A stretch of 64,000 nt of DNA, taken from NCBI RefSeq assembly GCF_003993775.1, contig NZ_RJRZ01000004.1, positions 186,001 to 250,000 of the forward strand, written 5' to 3'. A program made the position numbers and the translations under genes. The notes beneath the pieces were generated by a model, which was given only the letters and a program-made list of their open reading frames with translations, was not told where the DNA came from and did not search any database. Shown here one piece after another: positions 7,630 through 16,587 of this stretch (positions are counted from its first letter, which is position 1; each line of letters begins with the position of its first letter). This stretch comes from Frigidibacter oleivorans (lineage in GTDB: Bacteria; Pseudomonadota; Alphaproteobacteria; Rhodobacterales; Rhodobacteraceae).

Positions 7630-9459
7630 ATGCTGCGTCCGTTTCCCCGCCCGCTGTCCGATGCCAATGCCACGCCGGGGGGCGCGGGCTTCGGCGACCT
7701 GCCGGACTGGGACCTGACCGACCTTTACCCCGCGCCGGACGCGCCCGAGGTGGGGCGCGACATGGCCTGGCTGAAGGCCGCCTGCCGGGATTTCGCCGAC
7801 GACTACGAAGGCCGCCTGCATGAACTGGACGCCGACGGGCTGCTGGACTGCGTGCATCGCTATGAACGGATCGAGACGGTCAGCGGCCGGCTGATGTCCT
7901 ATGCGGGGCTGCGCTATTACCAGAACACGCTGGATGCGGGCCGGGCCAAGTTCATGGCCGACCTGCAGGACCGGATCACCGACGACACCACGGCGCTGGT
8001 GTTCTTCAGCCTCGAATTCAACCGCCTGCCCGACGAGCATCTGGAAAGCCGGCTGCAGGCCGATGAGCGGCTGGCGCGCTATCGCCCGGTCTTCGACCGG
8101 TTGCGCGCGATGCGGCCGCATCAGCTTTCGGATGAACTGGAACGCTTCCTGCACGACCAGTCCACCGTCGGCGCCGCGGCCTGGAACCGGCTGTTCGACG
8201 AGACGATGGCGGGACTGATGTTCGAGGTGGAGGGCGAGCCCGAGGCGCTGAACCTCGAGGCGACGCTGAACCTCTTGTCGGATCACGACCGCGCCCGGCG
8301 CGAGGCCGCGGCCCATGAACTGGCCCGCGTCTTCGGCCAGAACCTGAAGCTGTTCGCCCGCGTACACAACACGCTGGCGAAGGAGAAGGAGATCGAGGAC
8401 CGCTGGCGCAAGATGCCGACGCCGCAGCATGGCCGGCACCTGTCGAACCATGTGGAACCCGAGGTGGTGCAGGCGCTGCGCGATGCGGTGGTGGCGGCCT
8501 ATCCGAAGCTGAGCCACCGCTATTACCGGTTGAAGGCGAAGTGGCTGGGGCTGGACCGGCTGCAGGTCTGGGACCGCAACGCGCCGCTGCCGACCGAGGC
8601 CGCCCGCACCATCGGCTGGGACGAGGCGCGCGACACGGTCAGCGCCGCCTATGCCGCCTTCGACCCGCGCATGGCCGAGATCGCGGCGCCGTTCTTCACC
8701 AAAGGCTGGATCGACGCGGGGGTGAAGCCGGGCAAGGCGCCCGGGGCCTTTGCCCATCCGACCGTGACCGAGGTGCATCCCTATGTGATGCTGAACTACC
8801 TCGGCAAGCCGCGGGACGTGATGACCCTGGCGCATGAACTGGGCCACGGCGTGCATCAGGTGCTGGCGGCGGGACAGGGGGAACTGCTCGCCTCCACCCC
8901 GCTGACGCTGGCGGAAACGGCCAGCGTCTTCGGCGAGATGCTGACCTTCCGGCGACTGCTGGCGGCGGCGAAGTCGCCCGAAGAGCGCAAGACCCTGCTG
9001 GCCGGCAAGGTCGAGGACATGATCAACACCGTCGTCCGGCAGATCGCCTTCTACGATTTCGAGTGCAAGCTGCACGCCGCCCGGCGCGAGGGCGAGCTGA
9101 CGCCCGAAGACATCAATGCGCTGTGGATGTCGGTGCAGGGCGAAAGCCTGGGCGACGCCTTCGACTTCATGCCGGGATACGAGACCTTCTGGGCCTATAT
9201 CCCGCATTTCGTGCATTCGCCCTTCTACGTCTATGCCTATGCCTTCGGCGACGGGCTGGTGAACGCGCTCTACGCCGCCTACGAGGAGGGGCTGCCGGGC
9301 TTCGAGGAGAAGTATTTCGCCATGCTGCGGGCCGGCGGGTCGAAGCATCACAAGGAGCTGCTGGCGCCCTTCGGGCTGGACGCGACCGACCCGACCTTCT
9401 GGGACAAGGGCCTGTCGATGATCGCCGGCATGATCGACGAGCTGGAGGCGATGGGCTGA
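7630..9459 (+). CDS. M3 family oligoendopeptidase (PepF-like)
   Basis: This 609-aa cytoplasmic zinc metallopeptidase hydrolyses short peptides. The zinc motif HELGH is visible in LAHELGHGVHQVLA, with His402, Glu403 and His406, and the third ligand is the Glu in TLAETASVFGE. Length fits the M3B PepF group. The ATG at 7630 has a purine-rich AAGAGAGAGG ribosome binding site; longer versions of the frame run into the ligase gene. It ends 2 bp before the convergent EEP gene. Confidence 0.93.
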   Translation: MLRPFPRPLSDANATPGGAGFGDLPDWDLTDLYPAPDAPEVGRDMAWLKAACRDFADDYEGRLHELDADGLLDCVHRYERIETVSGRLMSYAGLRYYQNTLDAGRAKFMADLQDRITDDTTALVFFSLEFNRLPDEHLESRLQADERLARYRPVFDRLRAMRPHQLSDELERFLHDQSTVGAAAWNRLFDETMAGLMFEVEGEPEALNLEATLNLLSDHDRARREAAAHELARVFGQNLKLFARVHNTLAKEKEIEDRWRKMPTPQHGRHLSNHVEPEVVQALRDAVVAAYPKLSHRYYRLKAKWLGLDRLQVWDRNAPLPTEAARTIGWDEARDTVSAAYAAFDPRMAEIAAPFFTKGWIDAGVKPGKAPGAFAHPTVTEVHPYVMLNYLGKPRDVMTLAHELGHGVHQVLAAGQGELLASTPLTLAETASVFGEMLTFRRLLAAAKSPEERKTLLAGKVEDMINTVVRQIAFYDFECKLHAARREGELTPEDINALWMSVQGESLGDAFDFMPGYETFWAYIPHFVHSPFYVYAYAFGDGLVNALYAAYEEGLPGFEEKYFAMLRAGGSKHHKELLAPFGLDATDPTFWDKGLSMIAGMIDELEAMG

Positions 9460-9461
9460 GC

Positions 9462-10415
9462 CTATTGCAGCGCGATCTCGGCCAGGATCCCGCGATGGTT
9501 CGAGCCGAGATCGTCGCCGAAGGGCCGGAGCGAGACCAGCCGCGCCCCGCCCCGCACCAGCGCGTTGTCGATGGGCACGCCGAAGGCCTGCGCATCCACC
9601 GGCCAGGTCGGCACCGGCAGGCGCAGCGCGGAGAGGCCCGTCTCGTCGATCATCCGCCGCATCGGCCGCGACCAGGGCGCCGAATTGAAGTCGCCCATCA
9701 GCACCAGCGGGCCGGCCACGCCGTTCACCCGCTGCACCAGATGGGCATCCTCGTCCTCGACCTCGCCGGTGAACCAGGGTTTGCGCTTGTGCGCGATCAT
9801 CAGCGTCACCGGCTGGGCCGCGCCCTCGACCTGCAGTTCGACCGAGCGCAGGCGCGACTGCCAGGACCCGCGCACAGGGTCGGGGTCCACAGGGTTCAAC
9901 GGCCGCTTTGACAGCACCACGACCTGACAGAGCTTCTCGCAGCCCAGCTGGTGCGGCCACCGGTCGTGCAGTTCGGGCAGGACCTCGCGCAGCGCGCCGC
10001 TTTCGGCGAAGGCCACCACATCGGGGTCGGCCGCGCGCACCGCGGCCGCGATGTTCTGCGCATTGGCGAAATTGTCGCCCAGCACGTTGAAGAACAGCAC
10101 CCGCAGCACCGCCGGCTGATCGGCGGCCAGCGGCAGCGAGCGCGCCCCATGCTGGATGGCGAAGGCGCCGAAGGCCACGGCGGCGGCCAGAACCAGCGCC
10201 AACGCCGCCCGCCAGGCCCCCACCAGCGCCGCCACCAGCGCGATGACCGCGCCGCCGATCAGGAACTGCGGTGCCACGCTGTCGAACATGCGGGCGATCG
10301 GCCCCACCGCCATCGTGGTCGGGATCCGGGCCGGCAGGATGCCCGCCAGCAGCATCAGAAGCGACAGGCAGAGAAGCGCCCCGATCAGGCGCTGGCGAAA
10401 ATGAAGGCGGCTCAT
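9462..10415 (-). CDS. Membrane-anchored endonuclease/exonuclease/phosphatase family protein
   Basis: The 317-aa protein has about three hydrophobic helices in its first 90 residues and then an EEP domain, with catalytic signatures FFNVLGDN, GDFNSAPWS near residue 239 and SNHRGILAEI at the end. EEP enzymes cleave phosphodiesters of nucleic acids, phospholipids or small molecules; the membrane anchor suggests the domain works at the cytoplasmic membrane, possibly outside it. The substrate cannot be deduced. It converges with the oligopeptidase gene. Confidence 0.87.
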   Translation of the reverse strand: MSRLHFRQRLIGALLCLSLLMLLAGILPARIPTTMAVGPIARMFDSVAPQFLIGGAVIALVAALVGAWRAALALVLAAAVAFGAFAIQHGARSLPLAADQPAVLRVLFFNVLGDNFANAQNIAAAVRAADPDVVAFAESGALREVLPELHDRWPHQLGCEKLCQVVVLSKRPLNPVDPDPVRGSWQSRLRSVELQVEGAAQPVTLMIAHKRKPWFTGEVEDEDAHLVQRVNGVAGPLVLMGDFNSAPWSRPMRRMIDETGLSALRLPVPTWPVDAQAFGVPIDNALVRGGARLVSLRPFGDDLGSNHRGILAEIALQ

Positions 10416-10575
10416 GCGATCCTGCGGCTGTAAGACGGCGGTCGGGCCGGGGCGGTTCCCCCGGCCGGACGTGGCGCCACCTTAGCCACGCCGCGTCGCG
10501 GCGCAACCGCGGGGCAGGTTCACGACACGACACGAGCGGGTGAACGCCGCCCCTGCCCCGCCGATCCGCGCGGGA

Positions 10576-11475
10576 TCACGCCGTCGCCATCATCCCGCGG
10601 TCGCGGGCCAGTTCCTGCATCCGCTTCTGCAGCTTCTCGAAGGCGCGCACCTCGATCTGGCGGATACGCTCGCGGCTGACATCGTAGCGGCCCGACAGGT
10701 CTTCCAGCGTGGCGGGATTGTCCTCCAGCCGGCGCTGCATCAGGATGTCGCGTTCGCGGTCGTTCAGCACGTCCATCGCCTGCTCCAGCAGTTCGCGCCG
10801 CGCCTCCAGCTCGTCGCGCTCCTCCAGATCGCTGGCCTGGTCGGCGGATTCATCCTCCAGCCAGTCCTGCCACTGGGTCGCGGATTCTCCCTCCTGCCCC
10901 ACCATCGCGTTCAGCGAGGCGTCGCCGCCGGACAGCCGGCGGTTCATGTCGATGACCTCATCCTCGGTCACGTTCAGGTCGCGGGCGATCTGGGCCACGT
11001 TTTCCGGGCGCAGGTCGCCTTCCTCCAGCGCGCCGATCTTCGACTTGGCCTTGCGCAGATTGAAGAACAGCTTCTTCTGCGCCGAGGTGGTGCCCAGCTT
11101 CACCAGGCTCCAGGACCGCAGGATATATTCCTGGATCGAGGCGCGGATCCACCACATCGCATAGGTGGCAAGGCGAAAGCCGCGTTCGGGATCGAAGCGC
11201 TTGACCGCCTGCATCAGGCCGACATTCGCCTCGGAAATCACTTCCGCCTGCGGCAGGCCATAACCGCGATAACCCATGGCGATCTTGGCGGCGAGCCGCA
11301 GATGGCTCGTCACCAGCTTGTGCGCGGCCGAGGCGTCCTGATGGTCGACCCAACGCTTGGCCAGCATGTATTCTTCTTCCGGCTCCAGCAGCGGAAACTT
11401 GCGGATTTCCTGCAGATAGCGGTTCAGGCCCTGTTCCGGGCTGGGGGCGGGAAGATTGGTGTAACTGGTGCTCAT
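10576..11475 (-). CDS. rpoH: RNA polymerase sigma-32 factor RpoH
   Basis: This 299-aa sigma-70 family protein directs heat-shock and related stress transcription. It contains the RpoH box QKKLFFNLRKAK at residues 133-144, region 2 with GLMQAVKRFDPERGFRLATYAMWWIRA, and the region 4 helix-turn-helix in DVSRERIRQIEVRAFEKLQ. The ATG at 11475 has an AGGACAGG ribosome binding site. Rhodobacteraceae often carry two rpoH copies; which one this is cannot be told here. A likely promoter is listed separately. Confidence 0.96.
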   Translation of the reverse strand: MSTSYTNLPAPSPEQGLNRYLQEIRKFPLLEPEEEYMLAKRWVDHQDASAAHKLVTSHLRLAAKIAMGYRGYGLPQAEVISEANVGLMQAVKRFDPERGFRLATYAMWWIRASIQEYILRSWSLVKLGTTSAQKKLFFNLRKAKSKIGALEEGDLRPENVAQIARDLNVTEDEVIDMNRRLSGGDASLNAMVGQEGESATQWQDWLEDESADQASDLEERDELEARRELLEQAMDVLNDRERDILMQRRLEDNPATLEDLSGRYDVSRERIRQIEVRAFEKLQKRMQELARDRGMMATA

Positions 11476-11533
11476 CCTGTCCTGACCTTGATCCCGCGGG
11501 CATGATCGCATGCATGCCGGAGCGGGACTCGCT

Positions 11534-11562
11534 TAGCTATGAATGGCTCAAGCCCGGTTCAA
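11534..11562 (-). promoter_or_regulatory. Candidate promoter of rpoH
   Basis: On the minus strand there is TTGAAC, 17 bases, then TAGCTA, about 60 bp upstream of the rpoH start. This is a plausible housekeeping-type promoter with a moderate -35 and a weak -10. CTTGAAC also resembles the -35 of sigma-32 promoters, so autoregulation is possible. The rest of the gap up to the cardiolipin synthase gene shows nothing else clear. Confidence 0.4.
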
Positions 11563-11770
11563 GCCCCGTTACGGGACGGCAGTTGCGGCACGGGCGTTGC
11601 TCTTCGAACGATTGAACGCATGATGCTGTTCCGGCCGTCGCGACGCCAGCATCATGTCAGGGCCTTCACGCGCATGTGCCTGTGCGTCATCGCCCGGGAT
11701 CGCCCGCTGCGGTGCGCGGGGGCCCGGACGGCTCTGCAGGGCCGCACAACGCCCCCTGCGGCGGGTCCGG

Positions 11771-13213
11771 TCAGATCAGCGGCGCGAAGCTGGCCATCAG
11801 GTTGTTGGCGATCCGCCGCGGCAGCGACCAGTCGCGCACCGCCGCCTCGTCCACCGGGGGCGCCTCGGCCAGCCACAGCGCCTGCAACCGCCCCACCGCA
11901 CCGGCCAGCGCCGCGTCATGGGCCAGAAGGCCGTTCTCGTAGTTCAGCTCGAAACTGCGGCGATCCATGTTGGCCGAACCGATCACCGCCACGATCCCGT
12001 CCACGACCAGCGTCTTGGCATGCAGCAGGCCCGGCCGGTATTCGTGCAGTTCCACCCCCGCCGACAGCAGCTGGCGATAGAAGCTGCGGCTGGCCATGCC
12101 GACGATGCGGCTGTCGTTGCGGGCGGGCAGGATCATCCGCACCCGCACCCCGCGCACGGCGGCGGCGCAGATCTGCTGGTGCAGCGCCTCGTTCGGCACA
12201 TAGTAGGGCGTGGTGATCACCAGATCGCGCCGCGCGGCCGCGATGGCCGCCTGAAACACGTCCGACACCGCGTGCTTGTTCAGGCTCGGCCCCGATCCGA
12301 AGGCAATGGCCACGGCCAGCCCCGCCGCCTCGGCATCGCGCGCCGGATGCACCGCTTCCTTCAGCAGGTCCGACACATCCTCTTTCGCATGGGTGATCCA
12401 GTCCGACACGAACAGCTGCTGGTGCTGCCAGACCACCGGGCCGGTCAGGCGCAGCATGATGTCCACCCAGGGCGCATAGCGGGCCTTGATCGCGAAGGCC
12501 TCGTCGGCGCAGTTGCGGCTGCCGCACCAGGCCACGTCGCTGTCGATCACCACGATCTTGCGGTGGTTGCGGATGTCGATGCGCGAGATCGCCAGCCGCA
12601 GCAGCGGGAAAGAGATCGAGAAGGCCTTGCGCGCCCGCACGCCCGCCGCCTGCATCGCCGCCCATGTGGCAGAGGCGACGAAGGCCCGGCTGCCGAGCGC
12701 ATCGACCATCACCCGTACCTCGACCCCGCGGCCGGCGGCGCGGATCGCCGCATCGGCCACCCGCCGCCCGGCATGGTCGTCCAGCCAGATGTAGAACAGC
12801 AGGTGGACGTGCCGTTCCGCCGCGTCGATATCCGCCACCAGCCGGTCGATCGCGCCCTCGCCCTGCGGCATCAGCTCGATCCGGTTGCCCGTGAGCGCCG
12901 CGAAGCCGTTCGCCGCCGCCGCCCGGTCGAAGAGCGGCCGGAACGGGTCGGGCACCTGGGCCAGCGGGGCGGGCGGCGCGGGCGGCAGCGCCTCGATCGC
13001 GCCCGTCATCCGGTCCAGCGTGCGGCGGCTGATCTTGATCTCGCCGATGAGGAAATACAGCGCCACGCCCGCGAAGGGCACGGCGAGGATCACCATCACC
13101 CAGGCCATGCGGGTGGCCGGGTCGCGATCCTCGCGGGCCATGACCCGCAGCAGGGTCAGCCCCTGCAGGGCGACATGCAGGATCACCCACCACGACAAAC
13201 TTTGCAGGATCAT
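11771..13213 (-). CDS. cls: Cardiolipin synthase (phospholipase D superfamily)
   Basis: The 480-aa protein has two N-terminal transmembrane helices (about residues 5-22 and 37-57) and two HKD motifs: His217-Lys219-Asp224 in NHRKIVVIDSD and His398-Lys400-Asp405 in HAKTLVVDG. This is the ClsA layout; the enzyme makes cardiolipin from phosphatidylglycerol at the inner membrane. It lies 26 bp downstream of the rluD-type gene on the same strand and is probably cotranscribed with it. A roughly 295-bp gap then separates it from rpoH. Confidence 0.93.
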   Translation of the reverse strand: MILQSLSWWVILHVALQGLTLLRVMAREDRDPATRMAWVMVILAVPFAGVALYFLIGEIKISRRTLDRMTGAIEALPPAPPAPLAQVPDPFRPLFDRAAAANGFAALTGNRIELMPQGEGAIDRLVADIDAAERHVHLLFYIWLDDHAGRRVADAAIRAAGRGVEVRVMVDALGSRAFVASATWAAMQAAGVRARKAFSISFPLLRLAISRIDIRNHRKIVVIDSDVAWCGSRNCADEAFAIKARYAPWVDIMLRLTGPVVWQHQQLFVSDWITHAKEDVSDLLKEAVHPARDAEAAGLAVAIAFGSGPSLNKHAVSDVFQAAIAAARRDLVITTPYYVPNEALHQQICAAAVRGVRVRMILPARNDSRIVGMASRSFYRQLLSAGVELHEYRPGLLHAKTLVVDGIVAVIGSANMDRRSFELNYENGLLAHDAALAGAVGRLQALWLAEAPPVDEAAVRDWSLPRRIANNLMASFAPLI

Positions 13214-13239
13214 GCGCGCCCCCCGAGGCAGCGAGGCTG

Positions 13240-14295
13240 TCAGAGACCGCGCAGCCGATCAAGCAGCGCCTGCATGTCGGCGGGCAACGGGGCCGAAAAG
13301 GAGAGCGCGGCGCCGGTCACCGGATGTTCGAAGCCCAGCGTCGCGGCATGCAGCGCCTGCCGGGGGAAGGCCGCCAGCGCCTCGGCCGCCGCGGGGCCGA
13401 GCGCCGCGGCATTGGGCTTGCGCCGCCCGCCATAGGTCGGATCCCCCACCAGCCCGTGCCCGGCATGGGCCATGTGCACGCGGATCTGATGGGTGCGCCC
13501 GGTTTCCAGCCAGCAATCGACCAGCGCCAGCGCCGGCGGCGTGCCGAAGACTTCGTCCACCCGCGCCCGCGTCACCGCATGACGGCCGCCATGATCGACC
13601 ACCGCCTGCCGCTGCCGGTCGGTCTTGTGCCGGGCCAGCTGCGTGGCGATGCGCAGGATGCCGCCGGATTCGAAGCTGACGCCCTTCGTGCCGCCGAGCC
13701 GGGGATCGGCGCGGTCGGGTACGCCGTGGCACAGCGCGAGGTAATGGCGTTCCACCGCATGCGCCTCGAACTGGCGGGCGAGGCCGTGATGCGCGCGGTC
13801 GGATTTCGCCGCGACCAGCAGGCCCGAGGTATCCTTGTCGATCCGGTGCACGATGCCGGGCCGCCGCTCGCCGCCGATCCCGGCAAGGCTGTCGCCGCAA
13901 TGGTGCAGCAGCGCATTGACCAGCGTGCCCGAGGGCGAGCCCGGCGCCGGATGCACCACCATCCCCGCCGGCTTGTCGATCACGATCAGGTCGTCATCCT
14001 CGTGCACGATGACCAGCGGGATGGGTTCGGGCAGGGTTTCCACGCTTTCCGCCGGGCCGAGCGCGATCTCGATCTCGTCGCCCTCGGCCACCTTCGCCTT
14101 CTGGTCGGCCAGCACCGCGCCGCCCCGGCTGACCGCGCCCTCCTCGATCAGCTTCGCCAGCCGCGAGCGCGACAGCGACCATTCCTCTGGCACCGCGGCG
14201 GCCAGCGCCTTATCAAGGCGCGCGGGCGCATCCGGCCCGATGGTGACGCGCAGGAGACGGCTGCCGATGGCAGGATCGAACGCAGGTTCTGACAA
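13240..14295 (-). CDS. rluD: Large-subunit rRNA pseudouridine synthase, RluD type
   Basis: The 351-aa protein has an N-terminal S4 RNA-binding domain (about 25-75) and an RluA/RluD catalytic domain with HRIDKDTSGLL, where Asp153 is the catalytic residue, plus GRTHQIRVHMAHAGHG. It is expected to convert uridines of 23S rRNA helix 69 to pseudouridine. No ATG is suitable: I chose TTG at 14295, preceded by GGAGG four bases upstream, giving the usual length. The next candidate start would cut into the S4 domain. Its 5' end overlaps the divergent DUF6476 gene by 29 bp. Confidence 0.9.
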   Translation of the reverse strand: MSEPAFDPAIGSRLLRVTIGPDAPARLDKALAAAVPEEWSLSRSRLAKLIEEGAVSRGGAVLADQKAKVAEGDEIEIALGPAESVETLPEPIPLVIVHEDDDLIVIDKPAGMVVHPAPGSPSGTLVNALLHHCGDSLAGIGGERRPGIVHRIDKDTSGLLVAAKSDRAHHGLARQFEAHAVERHYLALCHGVPDRADPRLGGTKGVSFESGGILRIATQLARHKTDRQRQAVVDHGGRHAVTRARVDEVFGTPPALALVDCWLETGRTHQIRVHMAHAGHGLVGDPTYGGRRKPNAAALGPAAAEALAAFPRQALHAATLGFEHPVTGAALSFSAPLPADMQALLDRLRGL

Positions 14296-14617
14296 GGGGC
14301 CTCCGCAGGACGAATACGCGACGCCGCCCGAACTGCGCTTTCTGAAGACGCTGGTGACGGTGCTGGCGGGCGTGATGATCGCAGGGCTTCTAGCGATCGT
14401 GGCGCTGCTTGTCATCCGCTTCTCGCAGCCGCTGCCGGAGGTCGTGCCCTCCGCGGGGCCGACCCTGCCCGCGAACATCGCCCTGCCCGAGGGCGAGACC
14501 GCCCGCGCCGTGACCTTCGGCACCGGCTGGATCGCGGTGGTGACCGGGGATGACGAGATCCTGATCCTCGACGGCGCGACCGGCGCGCTGCGGCAGCGGG
14601 TGCGGATCGGCGGCTGA
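14267..14617 (+). CDS. DUF6476 family single-pass membrane protein
   Basis: This 116-aa protein has a cytoplasmic lead (TPPELRFLKTLV), one transmembrane helix (VTVLAGVMIAGLLAIVALLV) and a periplasmic tail. It matches a small membrane family of unknown function typical of Rhodobacterales. The ATG at 14267 is preceded by AGGAGA. Its first 10 codons overlap, head to head, the start of the rluD-type gene, so each ribosome binding site region lies in or next to the other gene. Confidence 0.78.
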   Translation: MAGSNAGSDKGPPQDEYATPPELRFLKTLVTVLAGVMIAGLLAIVALLVIRFSQPLPEVVPSAGPTLPANIALPEGETARAVTFGTGWIAVVTGDDEILILDGATGALRQRVRIGG

Positions 14618-14642
14618 GCCCGCAGGGCGGCTGGCGTTGCAG

Positions 14643-14695
14643 CGGGGGGTTTCACACCCCCCGCGCCCCCCGTGGGATATTTGGGTCAGCTGCAG
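14643..14695 (-). repeat. Dispersed structured repeat, copy C (short form)
   Basis: In the reverse reading this is CTGCAGCTGACCC, AAATATCCCACGGGGGG, then a hairpin; on the plus strand the hairpin is CGGGGGG-TTTCACA-CCCCCCG (14643-14663). It shares its CTGCAGCTGAC head with copies A and E but carries a single hairpin like copy F. It fills the gap between the convergent DUF6476 and aldo-keto reductase genes. Confidence 0.75.
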
Positions 14696-14704
14696 GGGAA
14701 AGGG

Positions 14705-15535
14705 TCAGAAGCTCGCCCCGTCCGGGTCCGGCCCGATCCGCCCCGCCGGATCGTCCAGCGCCTCGATCGCCGCCATCTGCGCCGGGGTCAGGTCGAAGTC
14801 GAAGACCTGCGCGTTTTCGCGGATGCGGGCGGGCGTCACCGATTTCGGGATCGCCACATGGCCCTGCTGCAGATGCCAGCGGATGATCACCTGCGCCGGC
14901 GTCCGCCCCGTTTCCGCCGCGATGGCCGCGATGGCGCCCGTCGCCAGCGCCTTGCCCTGACCCAGCGGGCTCCATGCCTCGGTCAGGATGTCCCTGCGGC
15001 TGTGCACCGCCTTCAGCGGCCGCTGCTGGAAGGCGGGATGCAGCTCGACCTGGTTGAGCACCGGCGTGACGCCGGTATCCGTCACGATCCGGTCCAGCGT
15101 CTCCGGCGTGAAGTTCGACACGCCGACAGACCGCACCAGCCCGTCCTCGCGCAGGCGGATCAGCGCCTTCCAGCTGTCGGGGAAGGTGCCCTTGCGGGGC
15201 ATCGGCCAGTGGATGAGGTAAAGGTCCACATAATCCGTGCCCAGCCGTTTCAGGCTGGCCTCGCAGGCGCGCAGGGCGCTGTCGAAGCCCTGGTCCGCGT
15301 TCCACAGCTTCGTGGTCAGGAACACCGCGTCGCGGGGCAGGCCCGATCCGGCGATGCCGCGCCCGACGCCGGTTTCGTTGCCGTAGATCGTGGCGGTATC
15401 GACGTGGCGATAGCCGGCGGCCAGCGCCTCGGCCACCGCCGCCTCGGCCTGGTCGTCGGTCGCCTGCCAGACGCCGAGCCCCAGTTGCGGGATGCGGTGT
15501 CCGTCGTTCATCTGCAGGACGGGCTGTTCGGTCAT
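14705..15535 (-). CDS. Aldo/keto reductase
   Basis: This 276-aa NADPH-dependent reductase has the full AKR catalytic tetrad: Asp46 and Tyr51 (HVDTATIYGNE), Lys76 (TTKLW) and His109 (LYLIHWP), plus the GVSNF and IPKSVTPARIREN cofactor motifs. It resembles the 2,5-diketo-D-gluconate reductase/methylglyoxal reductase group, reducing aldehydes in the cytoplasm. The ATG at 15535 follows GAAGGATGACAGC. It ends 29 bp upstream of the next co-oriented gene's end and follows the VOC gene closely. Confidence 0.92.
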   Translation of the reverse strand: MTEQPVLQMNDGHRIPQLGLGVWQATDDQAEAAVAEALAAGYRHVDTATIYGNETGVGRGIAGSGLPRDAVFLTTKLWNADQGFDSALRACEASLKRLGTDYVDLYLIHWPMPRKGTFPDSWKALIRLREDGLVRSVGVSNFTPETLDRIVTDTGVTPVLNQVELHPAFQQRPLKAVHSRRDILTEAWSPLGQGKALATGAIAAIAAETGRTPAQVIIRWHLQQGHVAIPKSVTPARIRENAQVFDFDLTPAQMAAIEALDDPAGRIGPDPDGASF

Positions 15536-15564
15536 GCTGTCATCCTTCGCTTGCGGCAGGAGGC

Positions 15565-15969
15565 TCAGAGCCCCCACATCCGGGGTTCGCCGATCTCGAC
15601 CGAGGTGCCGGCCGGATCGCGCAGATAGACTGACCGGGCGCCGCCCGGCCAGAGATGGTCATGTTCGATGGCAACGCCCGCCGCCGCCAGCCGGTCGCGC
15701 CAGGCCTGCACCGCCGCGCCATCGGCCACGCGAAAGCAGACATGGCCCGGTCCGCTGGCGCCGTGCCGGGGGATCGGGTTGTCGGGGTCGGGCCGGGCGG
15801 AGTCGCGCGGGTCGAAGATCAGCAGCATCTGCCCGCCGCAGCGCAGGAAGACGAAGCGCCCGGGCACGCGCCGCACCACCTGCAGGCCGAAATGGCGGGT
15901 GTAGAAGGCCTCTGCCGCCGCCAGATCCTCGGCATAGAGCACGGTTTCCAGAATGCCGTCGGGCTGCAT
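15565..15969 (-). CDS. VOC (glyoxalase/bleomycin resistance) family protein
   Basis: The 134-aa protein folds as paired beta-alpha-beta-beta-beta modules typical of vicinal-oxygen-chelate enzymes: LETVLYAEDLAAAEAFYTRHFGL at the start and SVYLRDPAGTSVEIGEP at the end. It has metal-binding candidates in GHVCFRV and EIGEP. Substrate unknown; detoxification or ring cleavage is possible. A good GAAGGAGG site precedes the ATG. It overlaps the region just upstream of the aldo-keto reductase start and is likely cotranscribed with it. Confidence 0.87.
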   Translation of the reverse strand: MQPDGILETVLYAEDLAAAEAFYTRHFGLQVVRRVPGRFVFLRCGGQMLLIFDPRDSARPDPDNPIPRHGASGPGHVCFRVADGAAVQAWRDRLAAAGVAIEHDHLWPGGARSVYLRDPAGTSVEIGEPRMWGL

Positions 15970-16011
15970 CGCGCCTCCTTCCGCCGGTCTGGCGGTGCCG
16001 TTGCGTCCGGG

Positions 16012-16587
16012 TCAGTGGCCCGGGCGTATCACCCCGGCCTCCGTCACGATGATATCGAGCGGCTCGTCGGTCGGTTCCACCGGCACCTCCTCGACCTCCT
16101 GCAGGGCGAAGGCGAAGCCCACGGCGATGACCGGCCCCTGCGCGCGCAGCGCCGCCAGCGTCCGGTCGTAGAAGCCGCCGCCATAGCCGATCCGATAGCC
16201 GCGCCAGTCGAAGGCCAGCAGCGGCACGATCAGCACCGTGGGCACCAGCCAGTCGCCCGCCACCGGGATGCGCGCGCCGAACTCGCCGGGCACCAGTTCG
16301 GCCCCCGGCGTCCATTCGCGGAACCGGAGCGGCTGGCCCGCGCCCGGGATCACCGGCACGCCGACCCGCCCGCCGCGATCCGCATGGGCGGCCATCGCCG
16401 GCAGCGGGTCGATTTCCGTCCGCATCGGCACATAGCCCGCCAGTACCGCATCCGCGACCGGGGCCAGCACCGCCGCCAGACGCTGGGCGGCATTGCCCTG
16501 CCCCGCGGCGAAGGCGGTCTTGCGGGCGGCCAGGGCGGCGCCCCGCAGCTCGGCCTTGCGGGCCAGGATGTCCGCCGCCGCGCTCAC
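16012..16587 (-). CDS. 5-formyltetrahydrofolate cyclo-ligase
   Basis: This 191-aa enzyme converts 5-formyl-THF to 5,10-methenyl-THF with ATP. The family motif RIGYGGGFYDRTLA is present, along with GYVPMRTEIDP and the N-terminal RKAELRGAALAARK. The start is GTG at 16587, overlapping the mgtE stop by 4 bp (GTGA); no ATG gives a full N-terminus. Coupling to mgtE makes this the second gene of a two-gene operon. Confidence 0.92.
   Translation of the reverse strand: MSAAADILARKAELRGAALAARKTAFAAGQGNAAQRLAAVLAPVADAVLAGYVPMRTEIDPLPAMAAHADRGGRVGVPVIPGAGQPLRFREWTPGAELVPGEFGARIPVAGDWLVPTVLIVPLLAFDWRGYRIGYGGGFYDRTLAALRAQGPVIAVGFAFALQEVEEVPVEPTDEPLDIIVTEAGVIRPGH

Noticed and set aside
7597-10533. A 978-residue open frame on the minus strand
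   Set aside because: It runs antisense to the oligopeptidase gene and has low-complexity His/Gln/Gly-rich composition. Long antisense frames are expected at this GC content.
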